Assembly (NCBI GenBank): GCA_030652255.1
Contig: JAUSAZ010000073.1
Location: forward strand, 62,001 to 126,000
Length of the DNA stretch: 64,000 bases
Source of the DNA: Myxococcales bacterium
GTDB taxonomy: Bacteria > Myxococcota_A > Polyangia > Polyangiales > Ga0077539
Direction of reading: 5' to 3'
Made by a program: the position numbers and the translations under genes. Positions 8,632 to 18,188 of this stretch are shown piece after piece (the first letter of the stretch is position 1; each line of letters begins with the position of its first letter). A model generated the notes under the pieces. That model saw nothing but the letters and a program-made list of their open reading frames with translations. It searched no databases and was not told the DNA's origin.

Positions 8632-11600
8632 ATGGCCGACGCCTCGCCGGACGCTCCCTCCCCGAACGCGCCGACGGGCGCGGCCACGACGACCACGGAT
8701 GACCTCGGCGGCAGCTACGAGGTCATCCGTCGGCGGCTGCTCACCACCGCCGAGGCCCTCGGCCAGAAGGCCGAGCAGCTCAACGCGAAGCGCAAGGAGG
8801 TCTTCGGCGGCAGCGAGCTCGCGCTCGTGGCCACCGAGCGGGTGCGCACGGAGAACAACTGCCTCCCGCGGGACATCGTCGCGATGGGGTCGCGGCTCCT
8901 GGTGGGCTTCAACGTCTTCGTGGGGATGAAGTCCGAGGTGACCGTCCCGGACGTGTTCGCCCTCTTCCACCTCGACCGCTCCGGCGCCGCGCTCGCCCTC
9001 GAAGCCCTGCCCATCGAGGACGGCGGGTTCTTCTCCGACGAGCGCTTCCAGAAGGACTTCACCGACCTCTTCCGCTACGTGCGCGACGCCCGCCTCGGGC
9101 AGCTCCGTCGCAGCGACCAGCGGCTGCTCGCGGTGTTCACCACGGGGACGGGCGAGCGCGACAAGCGGGTGCTCCGCTGGGGCATCGACGCGGGCGGCAA
9201 GGTCTCGTACATCGACGCGCGCGGCGAGGACGACCACGTCCACCCTCGCGCCCACGACTTCGCCTGGAAGGTCACCACCCGCGACGACCAGGTGCAGGGG
9301 CGCCACCCCCACGTGTCGATCCTCGACGAGGTCTTCGTCGAGACCATCGGCGGCGACCTGACCATCAAGGTCGAGAACAACACCTCGTCGGGCCAGGGGC
9401 TCTACTCCGAGCCCGTCGAGGACGCCAACCAGGCCCTCGACGACGCGCAGATCGCCTACGCCCGGCTGGGCGCGCTGATCCTCATCCGGGTGAAGCCCTA
9501 CCGCGAGACGACGGCGCGGCATTTCATCTTCAACCCGCGGCGCAAGCAGGTGCTGCGGGTCGACTCCATCGAGCAGGCCTGCCTCGCGCTGCCCGAAGAC
9601 CAGGGCGTGCTCTACCCCGACGGGTATTACCTGCTCACGGGCGAGAGCAAGCGCTTCGAGACCGGCGGCGGCGCGATGCGCTTCGAGCGCGTGGTGAAGG
9701 CCCCCAACGGCGAGGACGTGCTCTACGTCTTCTACCGCGAGGCCGACGGCAGCTACCTGCTCTTCCCGTACAACCTCATCCGCAAGGAGGTGGCCACGCC
9801 CATCGCCTGCCACGGGTACTCGCTCTTCGAGGACGGCACGCTCATCGTGGTGCGCGCGGCGCCGGGCGACGAGGCCACGCGGGTGCACCCGCTGCAGGTG
9901 TGGCGCACGCCCTTCACGTCGGCGGAGTTCGCGGCGGCGGCGCCGACGACGGGGTCGTTCCTGGCGAAGGTGGGCAACCCCGACCTGGTGCGGGGCATCT
10001 CCGAGTCGCTCTCGCTGCGGCGCCTCGCGAGCACCGCCGCCCCCAACCGCCAGACCTGGGAGGACCTCATCGGGGCCAGCGGGCGGATGGTCGACGCGTT
10101 CCACTGGCTGGGCCACGCGGAGTGCTTCGACCTGCTCTCGACCCTGAAGGAGCTGCGCGGCATCGCCGAGCAGATCATCGACGAGTTCGAGAAGGTGGAG
10201 GCCATCCGGCGGCGCGCGGTGGACGCCCTCGCGAAGGCCGAGGAGCACCAGAAGGAGCTGCTCTCGGCGCGCCCGGAGGACATCAAGTCGGCGTCGGAGT
10301 TCATGGCCGCGCTCACGGCGCTGCGGCGCCAGCGGGGCTCCCTCGGCACGCTGCGCGAGCTGCGCTACATGGACCTCCCCCGGGTCGACGCGCTCGAGGC
10401 CCAGGTCGACGCGCGCTTCAAGGAGACGAGCTTCGCCGCGGCGGGATTCCTCTCCGGCGGCGACTCGCTCAAGCCGCTGCTCGACGCCATCGCCGCGGCG
10501 GTCGACCTGGCGGGCAAGGCCTCGCGCACCGTGGAGCTCGCGCCGGTCTCGAAGGAGGTCGACACCGTCCACGAGGGGCTGACGGTGCTGTCCGAGACGG
10601 TGGCGGGCCTCGAGGTCGACGACCCGACGATGCGCACCCGCATCCTCGACGCGGTGAGCGAGGTGTTCGCGCAGCTCAACCGGGCGCGCGCCATCGTGCA
10701 GGCCCGCGCCAAGGAGCTGCGCGGCTCCGAGGGGCGCGCCGAGTTCGGCGTGCAGGTGAAGGTCTTCCAGCAGGCGGTGCAGAGCGCGCTCGCGGTGGCC
10801 GACTCGCCGGAGAAGTGCGACGCGTCGCTCTCGCGGCTGCTGGTGCAGGTCGAGGAGCTGGAGGGCCGCTTCGGGGAGTTCGACGAGTTCGCCGCCGAGC
10901 TCGCGACGAAGCGCGAGGAGCTGCACGACGCCTTCAGCGCGCGGCGCCAGACCCTCCTCGACGAGCGGCAGAAGCGCGCGCAGAACCTCCTCACCGCCGC
11001 CGACCGCATCCTCCAGGGCGTGCTGCGCCGCGCGCGGGCCTTCACGTCCGCCGAGGAGCTCAACTCCTTCTTCGCCGGCGACCCGATGGTCGCCAAGGCG
11101 CGCGACCTCGTCGGGCAGCTCCGCGGGCTCAACGACACCGTGAAGGCCGACGAGGTCGACGGGCGCATCCGCTCGGCGAAGCAGGACGGCCTGCGGGCCC
11201 TGCGCGACCGGAGCGACCTCTTCGAGGGCGCCGACAACGTCATCAAGCTGGGGCGCCATCGGTTCTTCGTGAACACGCAGCCCCTGGAGCTGACCATCGT
11301 GCCGCGCGAGGGCGCGCTCGCGGTGCACCTCACGGGCACGGACTACTTCGAGCCCATCGAAGACCCGGTGCTCAACGAGGCGCGCGACCTCTGGGAGCAG
11401 GCGCTGCCGAGCGAGTCGCCGGAGGTCTACCGCGGCGAGTACCTGGCCTACACGGTGCTGAGCGAGGCGCTGCGCGGCGAGCGTGGCTCCTCCCTCGACA
11501 GGCTGAAGCAGGAGGCGCTCACCGAGGGGGCGCTGCTGGCGACGGTGCGCGCGGCGGCGGCCGACCGGCACGACGAGGGCTACGAGCGCGGCGTGCACGA

Positions 11601-14460
11601 CGTCGACGCGGCGGCCATCCTGGCGAAGCTGGTGGCGCTGCTGGGCGCGGCGGGCACGCTGCGGCACGAGAGCGGGGCCCGGGCCCTCGGGGTGCTGCAC
11701 CTCTCGACCCTCGACGACACCACGCGGGCGCTGCTCACCCGGCGCTGCCGGAGCGCGGCGCGGCTGCGGGCCATCACCGGCGCGGCCGAGGCGCAGGACG
11801 AGATCACCCGCGAGCTCACCGCGGCCATCGCGGCGACGAGCGCCCACTGGCGCCTGCCGGCGAGCGAGGGAGAGCGGCGGCGGGCGGGGCGCTACCTCGT
11901 GGACGAGCTCGGCGGGGGGCGGACGAAGTGCGTGCTCTCGGGCGAGGCCGTGGCGCTGCGCGATGCCTTCCTGGCCGCGGCGCACGAGGCCGGGGCGCGG
12001 CTGCCCTTCGAGGACGACGTGCGGGCGATGGAGAAGTTTCCCGCGGAGGTGCTGGCGCTCGCGCTGCGCTGGGTGGAGGGCTTCGCGGCCCGCACGCCGG
12101 GCGGACCGGCCTTCGCCCGCGAGGTGGCCGTCGCGCTGGTGACGGGCAAGCGGGTCGAGCGCGAGGCGTCGAGCGCCCACCTGGAGGCCGCGGTGGAGGG
12201 GCTCCTCGGGCAGCACCCGCGGGTGCGAGAGCGCACGCTGGCGCTGCGGCTGGACGAGTTTCTCGCGCGCCTGGAGGGCTACGTCGAAGACCGGCTGCCG
12301 CGGTGGCGGGCGTACCGCAAGGCGCGCACCGAGGTGGCCGCGAGGGAGCGGCACCGGCTGCGGCTCGACGAGTTCGCCCCGCGGGTGCTCTCGAGCTTCG
12401 TGCGCAACCAGCTCATCGACGAGGTGTACCTGCCGCTGGTGGGCGCCAACCTGGCCAAGCAGCTGGGCGCCGCGGGCGACGCCAAGCGCACCGACCTCAT
12501 GGGCCTGCTGCTGCTGGTGTCGCCGCCGGGCTACGGCAAGACGACGCTGATGGAGTACGTCGCCAGCAAGCTGGGGCTGGTGTTCGTGAAGGTGAACGGG
12601 CCGTCGCTGGGCCACGGGGTGGTGAGCCTCGACCCGGCGGAGGCGCCCAACGCCACGTCGCGACAGGAGGTCGACAAGATCAACCTGGCGCTGGAGATGG
12701 GCAACAACGTGATGCTGTACCTGGACGACATCCAGCACACGAACCCCGAGCTGCTCCAGAAGTTCATCTCGCTCTGCGACGGGTCGCGGCGGGTGGAGGG
12801 CGTCTGGAAGGACCGGACGCGCACCTACGACCTCCGCGGCAAGCGCTTCTGCGTGGTGATGGCGGGCAACCCGTACACCGAGTCGGGCGAGCGCTTCCGC
12901 ATCCCGGACATGCTCGCCAACCGGGCCGACACGTACAACCTCGGGGACATCCTCGGCGGCCGCGACGACGCCTTCGCGCGCTCGTACCTGGAGAACGCCC
13001 TCACCTCCAACGCCACCCTCGCCCCGCTCGCGGGCCGCGACCCGAAGGACCTCGACAAGCTCATCCGGATGTCCGGCGGCGAGGCGATCCCGTCGACCGA
13101 GCTGGCGCACCCCTACAGCGCCGCGGAGGTCGCGGAGGTCACCGCCGTGCTGCGCAACCTCACGCTCGCCCAGCGGGTGCTGCTGGCGGTCAACGCGGAG
13201 TACATCCGCAGCGCGTCGCAGGAGGACAGCTACCGCACGGAGCCCGCGTTCAAGCTCCAGGGCAGCTACCGCAACATGAACAAGATCGCCGAGAAGGTGG
13301 TCTCCGCGCACACCGCCGACGAGGTCGAGGGGCTCATCGACGACCACTACGCGAGCGAGTCGCAGACGCTCACCACCGGCGCCGAGCAGAACCTCCTCAA
13401 GCTGGCCGAGCTGCGCGGCCGGGTGAGCGAGGCGCAGCGCGCCCGCTGGGAGGGGATCAAGAAGGAGTTCGCGCGGCAGAAGCGCGTCGGGGGCAAGGAC
13501 GACGACCCCGTGGCGCGGGTCACCGGCACGCTGTCGACCCTCGGCGAGGAGCTCGAGCGCATGCGGGCGGAGATCACCCGCGCGTCGGATCGCTCGGTGG
13601 ACGAGCAGTCCAACGCGGTGCGCGCGCTGGGCCCGCAGCTCGCGGGTCTGGAGGCGGCGATGCGCGCCGTGGCGAGGCCGACGCTGGAGGTGAACGTGCC
13701 CGGCCCCGAGGCGACCGCCAACGCCATCGTCGACCGGCTGTCGGGGGTGGGCGCGGCGCTGGGCCCGTTGATGCGCGCGACGCAGCACGGGCTCGGCACC
13801 CTGCCCGACGTGCTCACCACCATGGTGGCGGTGCTCGAGCGCCTCGAGAAGAAGCTCGCCGAGGGGGGCCTCGCGGTGTCCGTGGCGGGCGTCGTGGCGG
13901 CCGAGCCGGGCGCTGCGCCGATGGCACACGCTGCGCCGATGGCCCACCCTGCGCCGATGGCCCACCCTGCCCCGGCAGCGCACGCGGCCCACGCTTCGCC
14001 GATGGCACAGGGCGGTGGCGGGCCGGTCGTGCGGCGCTCGTCGGTTCCGCCTCCGCCGCGGCGGGTGGAGGTGCCGAGCGCGCCCTACGAGATGCCGCCG
14101 CTCGCGGGCGCCGAGGGCATGGTGACCGCGCGGCTGCGCTTCGAGTCCGAGCTCGGCGCCGTGTCGGTGTCGAACTTCTTCGTCCCCGCGGGGGCCGACC
14201 GCGACGTCGTGCGCGACGGCGGGATCTTCGTGCAGACCTACCGCAAGCTCCCGCAGCTGGGCTCGGTGGTGACGGTGGCGCTGCGCTTCGCGGGCGGCGG
14301 CATCATCGAGACCGAGGCCGAGGTGGTCTACGCCGTCGAGGCCTCGCTGAGCGAACCGCACCCGGGCTTCGGCGCGCGCCTCCTGCGCCTCACGCCCGCG
14401 CAGGAGGGCATCCTCCGGCGCTACCTGCTCGACCGTGATCCGCTGGTGCGCAAGGGCTGA
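8632..14460 (+). CDS. Giant DUF3686-type AAA+ ATPase (so-called DNA repair ATPase) with PilZ-like C-terminus
   Basis: 1942 residues. The N-terminal third (about 25-460) resembles the DUF3686 family annotated as DNA-repair ATPase (NCLPRDIVAMGSRLLVGFNV). Residues about 460-900 are mainly helical/coiled coil, and a further unassigned region leads to an AAA+ module with Walker A PPGYGKTT (K1303) and Walker B LYLDD (D1365-D1366), then a helical lid with GNPYTESGERFRIP. A 72-bp Ala/Pro/Met/His repeat linker (about 1761-1784) precedes a PilZ-like domain (about 1824-1940: DGGIFVQTYRKLP, GFGARLLRLTP). The RxxxR half of the c-di-GMP motif is not evident. It starts 6 nt after the flotillin gene. Role is unknown; the DNA-repair label is from family naming only. 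AAA+ activity at the flotillin membrane platform is inferred. Confidence 0.8.
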   Translation: MADASPDAPSPNAPTGAATTTTDDLGGSYEVIRRRLLTTAEALGQKAEQLNAKRKEVFGGSELALVATERVRTENNCLPRDIVAMGSRLLVGFNVFVGMKSEVTVPDVFALFHLDRSGAALALEALPIEDGGFFSDERFQKDFTDLFRYVRDARLGQLRRSDQRLLAVFTTGTGERDKRVLRWGIDAGGKVSYIDARGEDDHVHPRAHDFAWKVTTRDDQVQGRHPHVSILDEVFVETIGGDLTIKVENNTSSGQGLYSEPVEDANQALDDAQIAYARLGALILIRVKPYRETTARHFIFNPRRKQVLRVDSIEQACLALPEDQGVLYPDGYYLLTGESKRFETGGGAMRFERVVKAPNGEDVLYVFYREADGSYLLFPYNLIRKEVATPIACHGYSLFEDGTLIVVRAAPGDEATRVHPLQVWRTPFTSAEFAAAAPTTGSFLAKVGNPDLVRGISESLSLRRLASTAAPNRQTWEDLIGASGRMVDAFHWLGHAECFDLLSTLKELRGIAEQIIDEFEKVEAIRRRAVDALAKAEEHQKELLSARPEDIKSASEFMAALTALRRQRGSLGTLRELRYMDLPRVDALEAQVDARFKETSFAAAGFLSGGDSLKPLLDAIAAAVDLAGKASRTVELAPVSKEVDTVHEGLTVLSETVAGLEVDDPTMRTRILDAVSEVFAQLNRARAIVQARAKELRGSEGRAEFGVQVKVFQQAVQSALAVADSPEKCDASLSRLLVQVEELEGRFGEFDEFAAELATKREELHDAFSARRQTLLDERQKRAQNLLTAADRILQGVLRRARAFTSAEELNSFFAGDPMVAKARDLVGQLRGLNDTVKADEVDGRIRSAKQDGLRALRDRSDLFEGADNVIKLGRHRFFVNTQPLELTIVPREGALAVHLTGTDYFEPIEDPVLNEARDLWEQALPSESPEVYRGEYLAYTVLSEALRGERGSSLDRLKQEALTEGALLATVRAAAADRHDEGYERGVHDVDAAAILAKLVALLGAAGTLRHESGARALGVLHLSTLDDTTRALLTRRCRSAARLRAITGAAEAQDEITRELTAAIAATSAHWRLPASEGERRRAGRYLVDELGGGRTKCVLSGEAVALRDAFLAAAHEAGARLPFEDDVRAMEKFPAEVLALALRWVEGFAARTPGGPAFAREVAVALVTGKRVEREASSAHLEAAVEGLLGQHPRVRERTLALRLDEFLARLEGYVEDRLPRWRAYRKARTEVAARERHRLRLDEFAPRVLSSFVRNQLIDEVYLPLVGANLAKQLGAAGDAKRTDLMGLLLLVSPPGYGKTTLMEYVASKLGLVFVKVNGPSLGHGVVSLDPAEAPNATSRQEVDKINLALEMGNNVMLYLDDIQHTNPELLQKFISLCDGSRRVEGVWKDRTRTYDLRGKRFCVVMAGNPYTESGERFRIPDMLANRADTYNLGDILGGRDDAFARSYLENALTSNATLAPLAGRDPKDLDKLIRMSGGEAIPSTELAHPYSAAEVAEVTAVLRNLTLAQRVLLAVNAEYIRSASQEDSYRTEPAFKLQGSYRNMNKIAEKVVSAHTADEVEGLIDDHYASESQTLTTGAEQNLLKLAELRGRVSEAQRARWEGIKKEFARQKRVGGKDDDPVARVTGTLSTLGEELERMRAEITRASDRSVDEQSNAVRALGPQLAGLEAAMRAVARPTLEVNVPGPEATANAIVDRLSGVGAALGPLMRATQHGLGTLPDVLTTMVAVLERLEKKLAEGGLAVSVAGVVAAEPGAAPMAHAAPMAHPAPMAHPAPAAHAAHASPMAQGGGGPVVRRSSVPPPPRRVEVPSAPYEMPPLAGAEGMVTARLRFESELGAVSVSNFFVPAGADRDVVRDGGIFVQTYRKLPQLGSVVTVALRFAGGGIIETEAEVVYAVEASLSEPHPGFGARLLRLTPAQEGILRRYLLDRDPLVRKG
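13912..13983 (+). repeat. In-frame 18-bp tandem repeat encoding (A/P)APMAH
   Basis: Four consecutive 18-bp units (gct/cct gcg ccg atg gcc cac), the last degenerate, inside the AAA+ ATPase gene. They encode an Ala-Pro-Met-Ala-His linker between the helical region and the PilZ-like domain. The length is probably variable between strains. Confidence 0.75.
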
Positions 14461-14493
14461 CGGCGAGGTCCAGCCAGCGTCTTCAGGGAGAGG

Positions 14494-15519
14494 ATGGTCC
14501 CACGGGTGCGAACGCGGCGACGACGATACGCGGTGATGGCCGTGCTCCTGGCGCTCGCGCTCCCCGCGACGGGCCTCGCCCAGCAGGCCGACGCGCCCGC
14601 GCTGCTCCGCGAGGGCTTCGCGGCACGGCGAGCCCAACGGGACGCCGACGCGCTGCGGGCGTTCTCGGCCGCGTGGGCGCTCGATCGTGCGCCCTCGACG
14701 CTCGCGCAGGTGGCGCTCGCCGAGCAGGCGCTCGGCCGCTGGGTCGACGCCGAGCGCCACCTCGCCGAGTGCCTCGCCGCCGACGACCGCTGGATCGCGC
14801 GCCACGCCCCGGCGCTGCGTTCCGCCCTGGCGGTGATGCGCGGGCACCTGGCGACGCTCACCCTCGAAGGGCGCCCCGCGGGCGCGACGGTGCTCATCGA
14901 CGGCCGCCCGGTCGGCGCGCTGCCCCTGCCCGCGCCGCTGCGAGTCACCGCCGGCACGGTGGTGCTACAGGTGAGCGCGCCGGGCCACCACCCCGTCGAG
15001 CGGCGCATCGCCGTCGAGGCCCACGCGACGCTGCGCGAGGAGGTGACCCTCGTGCCGTCGACGCCGGTGATCGAGGCCACGCCCGCGCTCCCGCCTGCGC
15101 CACCTCCGACCGCGCTCCCTCCACCCGCGCTCCCTCCGACCGCGACGCTGGTGACCGCGCCGCCCGCAGCGCCCCGCCGCGCGGTCGCGCCGTGGGTGCT
15201 CGTCGGGGCGGGCGGGGCCTTGCTGGGCGGCGCCGCGGTGCTCTCGGCGCTGCGGGCAGGTGCGGTGGACTCGCTGCGCGCCCGCTGCGGCGGCGCCGAC
15301 GACCCCGCGACCGCGGCGGTGGAGTGCGCGCCCGACGCCTCGGCCCGCGACCTCCACGATCGCGCCGGGCTCTACCGCGACCTCTCCATCACGGCGCTGG
15401 CCGTCGGCGGCGCCGCGGCGCTCGCGGGGGTCATCTGGATCTTCGCCGCGCCCGCGCAGCGACGCGCGGTGACGGTGGGCGCGACCCGGCACGGCCCGTC
15501 GCTGGGCTGGAGCTTCTGA
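14494..15519 (+). CDS. Exported PEGA-domain protein with TPR-like N-terminal region
   Basis: 341 residues. Residues 1-30 form a signal peptide (RTRRRRYAV, then VLLALALPATGLAQ). Residues about 34-110 are helical and look like one or two TPR-type repeats (LREGFAARRAQRDADALRAF). Residues about 122-190 are a PEGA domain (ATVLIDGRPVGALPLPAPLRV). A Pro-rich linker (about 195-225) and two hydrophobic segments (about 230-250 and 295-318) follow. PEGA proteins of this layout are abundant in myxobacteria and are thought to act at the envelope surface. The gene overlaps the FHA gene by one base (TGATG), which ties it to that regulator. Molecular function is unknown. Confidence 0.75.
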   Translation: MVPRVRTRRRRYAVMAVLLALALPATGLAQQADAPALLREGFAARRAQRDADALRAFSAAWALDRAPSTLAQVALAEQALGRWVDAERHLAECLAADDRWIARHAPALRSALAVMRGHLATLTLEGRPAGATVLIDGRPVGALPLPAPLRVTAGTVVLQVSAPGHHPVERRIAVEAHATLREEVTLVPSTPVIEATPALPPAPPPTALPPPALPPTATLVTAPPAAPRRAVAPWVLVGAGGALLGGAAVLSALRAGAVDSLRARCGGADDPATAAVECAPDASARDLHDRAGLYRDLSITALAVGGAAALAGVIWIFAAPAQRRAVTVGATRHGPSLGWSF

Positions 15520-16898
15520 TGTCCTCCGCCCGCACGGTCACCCTCGACGACGCGCCCGCGACGGAGCAGCCCCACTGGCTGCTCACGGTGGTCGACCACC
15601 CGGACCCGACGCTGCTGGGGCGCTGGATCGGGGTGCCGGTCGGCGAGGCGCTCACGCTCGGCCGCGACGCCGCGCTCGCCTCGGCGCTGCTCGAAGACCC
15701 TGGCGTCTCGCGCCACCACGCGCGCGCCGAGGCCCGCGCGGAGGCGCTGGAGGTCACCGATCTCGGCAGCAGCAACGGCACCTGGCACGACGCGGCCCGG
15801 GTGTCGGCGGCCACGCTCCGCAGCGGCGACGTGCTCCGCGTGGGGAGCGTCACCTTCGTCGCGCGCCGGGCCGAGCGCCTGCCCCCCACGGCGGCCGGGG
15901 CGGGCTTCCCGGACTTCAGCGAGCCGATGGCGCGCGTCGGTGCGGCGCTGCGCGACGTGGCTGGCGGCGTGGTGATCCTCCGGGGGCGTCCCTTTGCGGG
16001 CGTCGACGCCGTCGCCGCGGCCCTCGCGGCGCAGGTCGACCGGGCGGGCGCGCTCCTCCCGCTGCCGGCTCGCCGCGGCGACGACTTCGCGCCGCTCTTC
16101 GCCCGGGCGGCCGAACGGGCGGTGCTCATCGGCCCGCTGCCCCTTGCTGATGCGGTGTGGCAGGACGAGCTCGTCGGCGCCCTCCGCGCGGGCGCGCTGC
16201 GACCCCGCCTCGCGCTGCTCTGGTGGCCCGATCGGCCCGACGACGACGAGCTCGCCCGCGCGGCGCTCGTGCGCTCGCTCGACGCGCGGGTGATCGAGCT
16301 CCCGCCCCTCGCTGCGCGCCGGGAGGACCTCCCCCACCTCGTCCGCGACCTCTGCGTGCGGGTGCACGGCCGGGCGCCGCGGCTGCACCACGGGCTGCTC
16401 GTCGCCCTGCTCCGCGCCCGCTGGGACGACGACCTCCGCGGCCTCGAGCGCTTCGTGCGCGCCCACCTCGCACCTCCGCTCGACGGCGCCCCCCTGGGGC
16501 TCACCGCGGCGATGGAGCCGAGCCTCGTCGCCGTGGCGGCGCCGCCCGTCTCCGCGGCTCCGGGCCCGGTGAGCGCGGCGGCGGTCGCGCGCGACGCCCG
16601 GTGGATACGCCCGGCGGGCCGGGAGGTGGTCTCGCTCGAAGGCCGCCACGCGCTCGCCCGGGTGCTGCGCGTCCTCGTCGACGCGCGGGTCGAGCGACCG
16701 GGGCGGGGCGTGGAGGTCGAGGAGATCGTCGGCCTCGTGTGGTCTGGTCAGCGGCCGGTGGGCGACTCCGGTCCGCACCGGGTGCACGTGGCGATCAGCA
16801 CCCTGCGGCGCCTCGGGCTCGGCGATGCGATCGCGCGCGACGAGCGGGGCTACCTCCTCGATCCGCGCCGCAGCGAGGTCGTGCAGGGCGACGGTTGA
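15519..16898 (+). CDS. FHA-domain regulator with degenerate NtrC-type AAA+ domain and winged-helix C-terminus
   Basis: 459 residues. Residues about 25-120 are an FHA domain (LTLGRDAAL, SRHHARAEA, DLGSSNGTW), which binds phosphothreonine. Residues about 130-320 align in order with a sigma54-activator AAA+ domain (PLAARREDLPHLVRDL is the typical post-arginine-finger segment). However, the Walker A position reads RGRPFAGVDA without the GKT lysine, and the Walker B position reads LIGPLPLAD rather than LDEI, so ATP hydrolysis is unlikely. Residues about 365-455 look like a winged-helix DNA-binding domain (VHVAISTLRRLGLGDAI). The likely job is a phosphorylation-gated transcription factor. The convergent Ser/Thr kinase 3 nt away could phosphorylate its ligand. 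Confidence 0.75.
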   Translation: MSSARTVTLDDAPATEQPHWLLTVVDHPDPTLLGRWIGVPVGEALTLGRDAALASALLEDPGVSRHHARAEARAEALEVTDLGSSNGTWHDAARVSAATLRSGDVLRVGSVTFVARRAERLPPTAAGAGFPDFSEPMARVGAALRDVAGGVVILRGRPFAGVDAVAAALAAQVDRAGALLPLPARRGDDFAPLFARAAERAVLIGPLPLADAVWQDELVGALRAGALRPRLALLWWPDRPDDDELARAALVRSLDARVIELPPLAARREDLPHLVRDLCVRVHGRAPRLHHGLLVALLRARWDDDLRGLERFVRAHLAPPLDGAPLGLTAAMEPSLVAVAAPPVSAAPGPVSAAAVARDARWIRPAGREVVSLEGRHALARVLRVLVDARVERPGRGVEVEEIVGLVWSGQRPVGDSGPHRVHVAISTLRRLGLGDAIARDERGYLLDPRRSEVVQGDG

Positions 16899-16901
16899 CC
16901 C

Positions 16902-18167
16902 TCACTCCACGCCCGGCGGAGCCAGCACCGGGGCCTGGTTGACGCCCACCACGGCGGCGGCTTCGCGATGACGCGGCCGCGGGCGTGGGTCGACCGCGCG
17001 CGCAGCGACGGGGGCGACGGGCGGCGGCGCCGGGGTCACGGGGGCCGCCACGGGGTCTGGCGCGGCAGGCGCCGAGATCGCCCGCACGGGCCTCGTCGGG
17101 GACGGCGCGCGTGCGATGGGCGCAGGCGCGCCGACCATGCGCGCCCCGGCGACGCCGACGGCGGCGAGCGCCGCACACACGGCGACAGCGACGAGCCAGC
17201 GCGCAGCGGGTCGCGGGGCGCGGGCGATGGGCGCCACCGGGAGCGCCTCGCGCGACGTGCGGGTGCTGGCCGCGACGGCGCTCGGGCTCCACGGCGCGTC
17301 GGGGGCGCTCACCTCGTCGCAGCGCGCGAGGGCATCGCGCATCACGTCGACCCCTGGGAAGCGGTCGGCCGGAGCGGGGGCGAGAGCCCGCTCGACCACG
17401 GCGCACAGCGCAGGAGACGCCGACGGGACCCGCCGGGCGAAGCGCACGGGCTCGGCGTGGGCCAGGGCGGCGACGAGGGCGCGGGTGCCGTCGGCGTCGT
17501 AGGGGCGGCGCCCCAGGAGCAGCTCGTACAGCATCACCCCGACGGCCCACACGTCCGTCCGCGGGTCGGGCTCGCCCTCGCCTCGGGCCAGCTCGGGCGC
17601 CATGTACGCGGGGGTCCCGGCGACCGCGCGCCCCGCGCCGGACGAGGCCTCGTCGGGCTCGACCAGCGAGGCGACGCCGAAGTCGATGAGCTTCGGGGTG
17701 ACGGCGACGCCGGGGCCCTCCGCGAGCACCACGTTCTCGGGCTTCACGTCGCGGTGGATCACCCCCCGAGCGTGCGCCGCGGCCAGGCCCTCCATCACCG
17801 GCCCGAGCAGGGCCATGGCCTGCGCCGGGGTGGCCACGAGGTGCTCCTCCAGCCAGTCGCGGAGGGTCGGTCCACGCAGCAGCTCCTGGGCCATGAACGC
17901 GCGGCTCGTGGCGTCGTCGCGCCCGAGGTCGAAGACGCGCACCACGCCCGGATGATCGATCCGCGCCGCGATGCGGGCCTCTCGCAGGAAGCGCGCGTCG
18001 TCGCGCTCGGCGCGCGGCGCAAAGACCTTCACCGCCACGTCACGCTCGAGCAGGAGGTCGCGCGCCGCGTACACCACCCCGTGGCCGCCGCGGCCGAGCG
18101 GGGCGTCGAGCCGGTAGCGACCGACGAGGGTGCGTCCGAGCAGGGCTTCAGCGGTCGGCGGTGCCAC
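16902..18167 (-). CDS. Membrane-anchored eukaryotic-type Ser/Thr protein kinase
   Basis: 421 residues with a complete Hanks-type kinase domain (about 15-285): Gly-rich loop GRGGHG, VAVKVF lysine K47, HRDVKPEN with catalytic D140, DFG with D162, and AYMAPE. Residues about 325-347 form one membrane helix (ARWLVAVAVCAALAAVGVAG), followed by a short Pro/Ala-rich external tail, so the kinase faces the cytoplasm. No PASTA or other known sensor domain is visible. The FGE-sulfatase-like lipoprotein gene lies 21 nt upstream on the same strand. Such domains are often fused to myxobacterial kinases, so the lipoprotein may act as a separate sensor subunit (inference). Confidence 0.92.
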   Translation of the reverse strand: MAPPTAEALLGRTLVGRYRLDAPLGRGGHGVVYAARDLLLERDVAVKVFAPRAERDDARFLREARIAARIDHPGVVRVFDLGRDDATSRAFMAQELLRGPTLRDWLEEHLVATPAQAMALLGPVMEGLAAAHARGVIHRDVKPENVVLAEGPGVAVTPKLIDFGVASLVEPDEASSGAGRAVAGTPAYMAPELARGEGEPDPRTDVWAVGVMLYELLLGRRPYDADGTRALVAALAHAEPVRFARRVPSASPALCAVVERALAPAPADRFPGVDVMRDALARCDEVSAPDAPWSPSAVAASTRTSREALPVAPIARAPRPAARWLVAVAVCAALAAVGVAGARMVGAPAPIARAPSPTRPVRAISAPAAPDPVAAPVTPAPPPVAPVAARAVDPRPRPRHREAAAVVGVNQAPVLAPPGVE

Positions 18168-18188
18168 GGCGGTGCCCGTCGGAGACTA

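Noticed and set aside
6673..14847. A 2724-codon open frame on the minus strand, seemingly one giant gene
   Set aside because: It is the antisense shadow of the YqiJ, flotillin and AAA+ genes. Its translation is dominated by Arg/His/Leu/Gly from G+C-rich codon positions with no recognisable domain.
14673..15518. 5' extension of the FHA regulator frame upstream of 15519
   Set aside because: The frame is open but overlaps the PEGA gene in another phase and gives Arg/Ala/Gly-rich shadow sequence. FHA homology starts just after the ATG at 15519.
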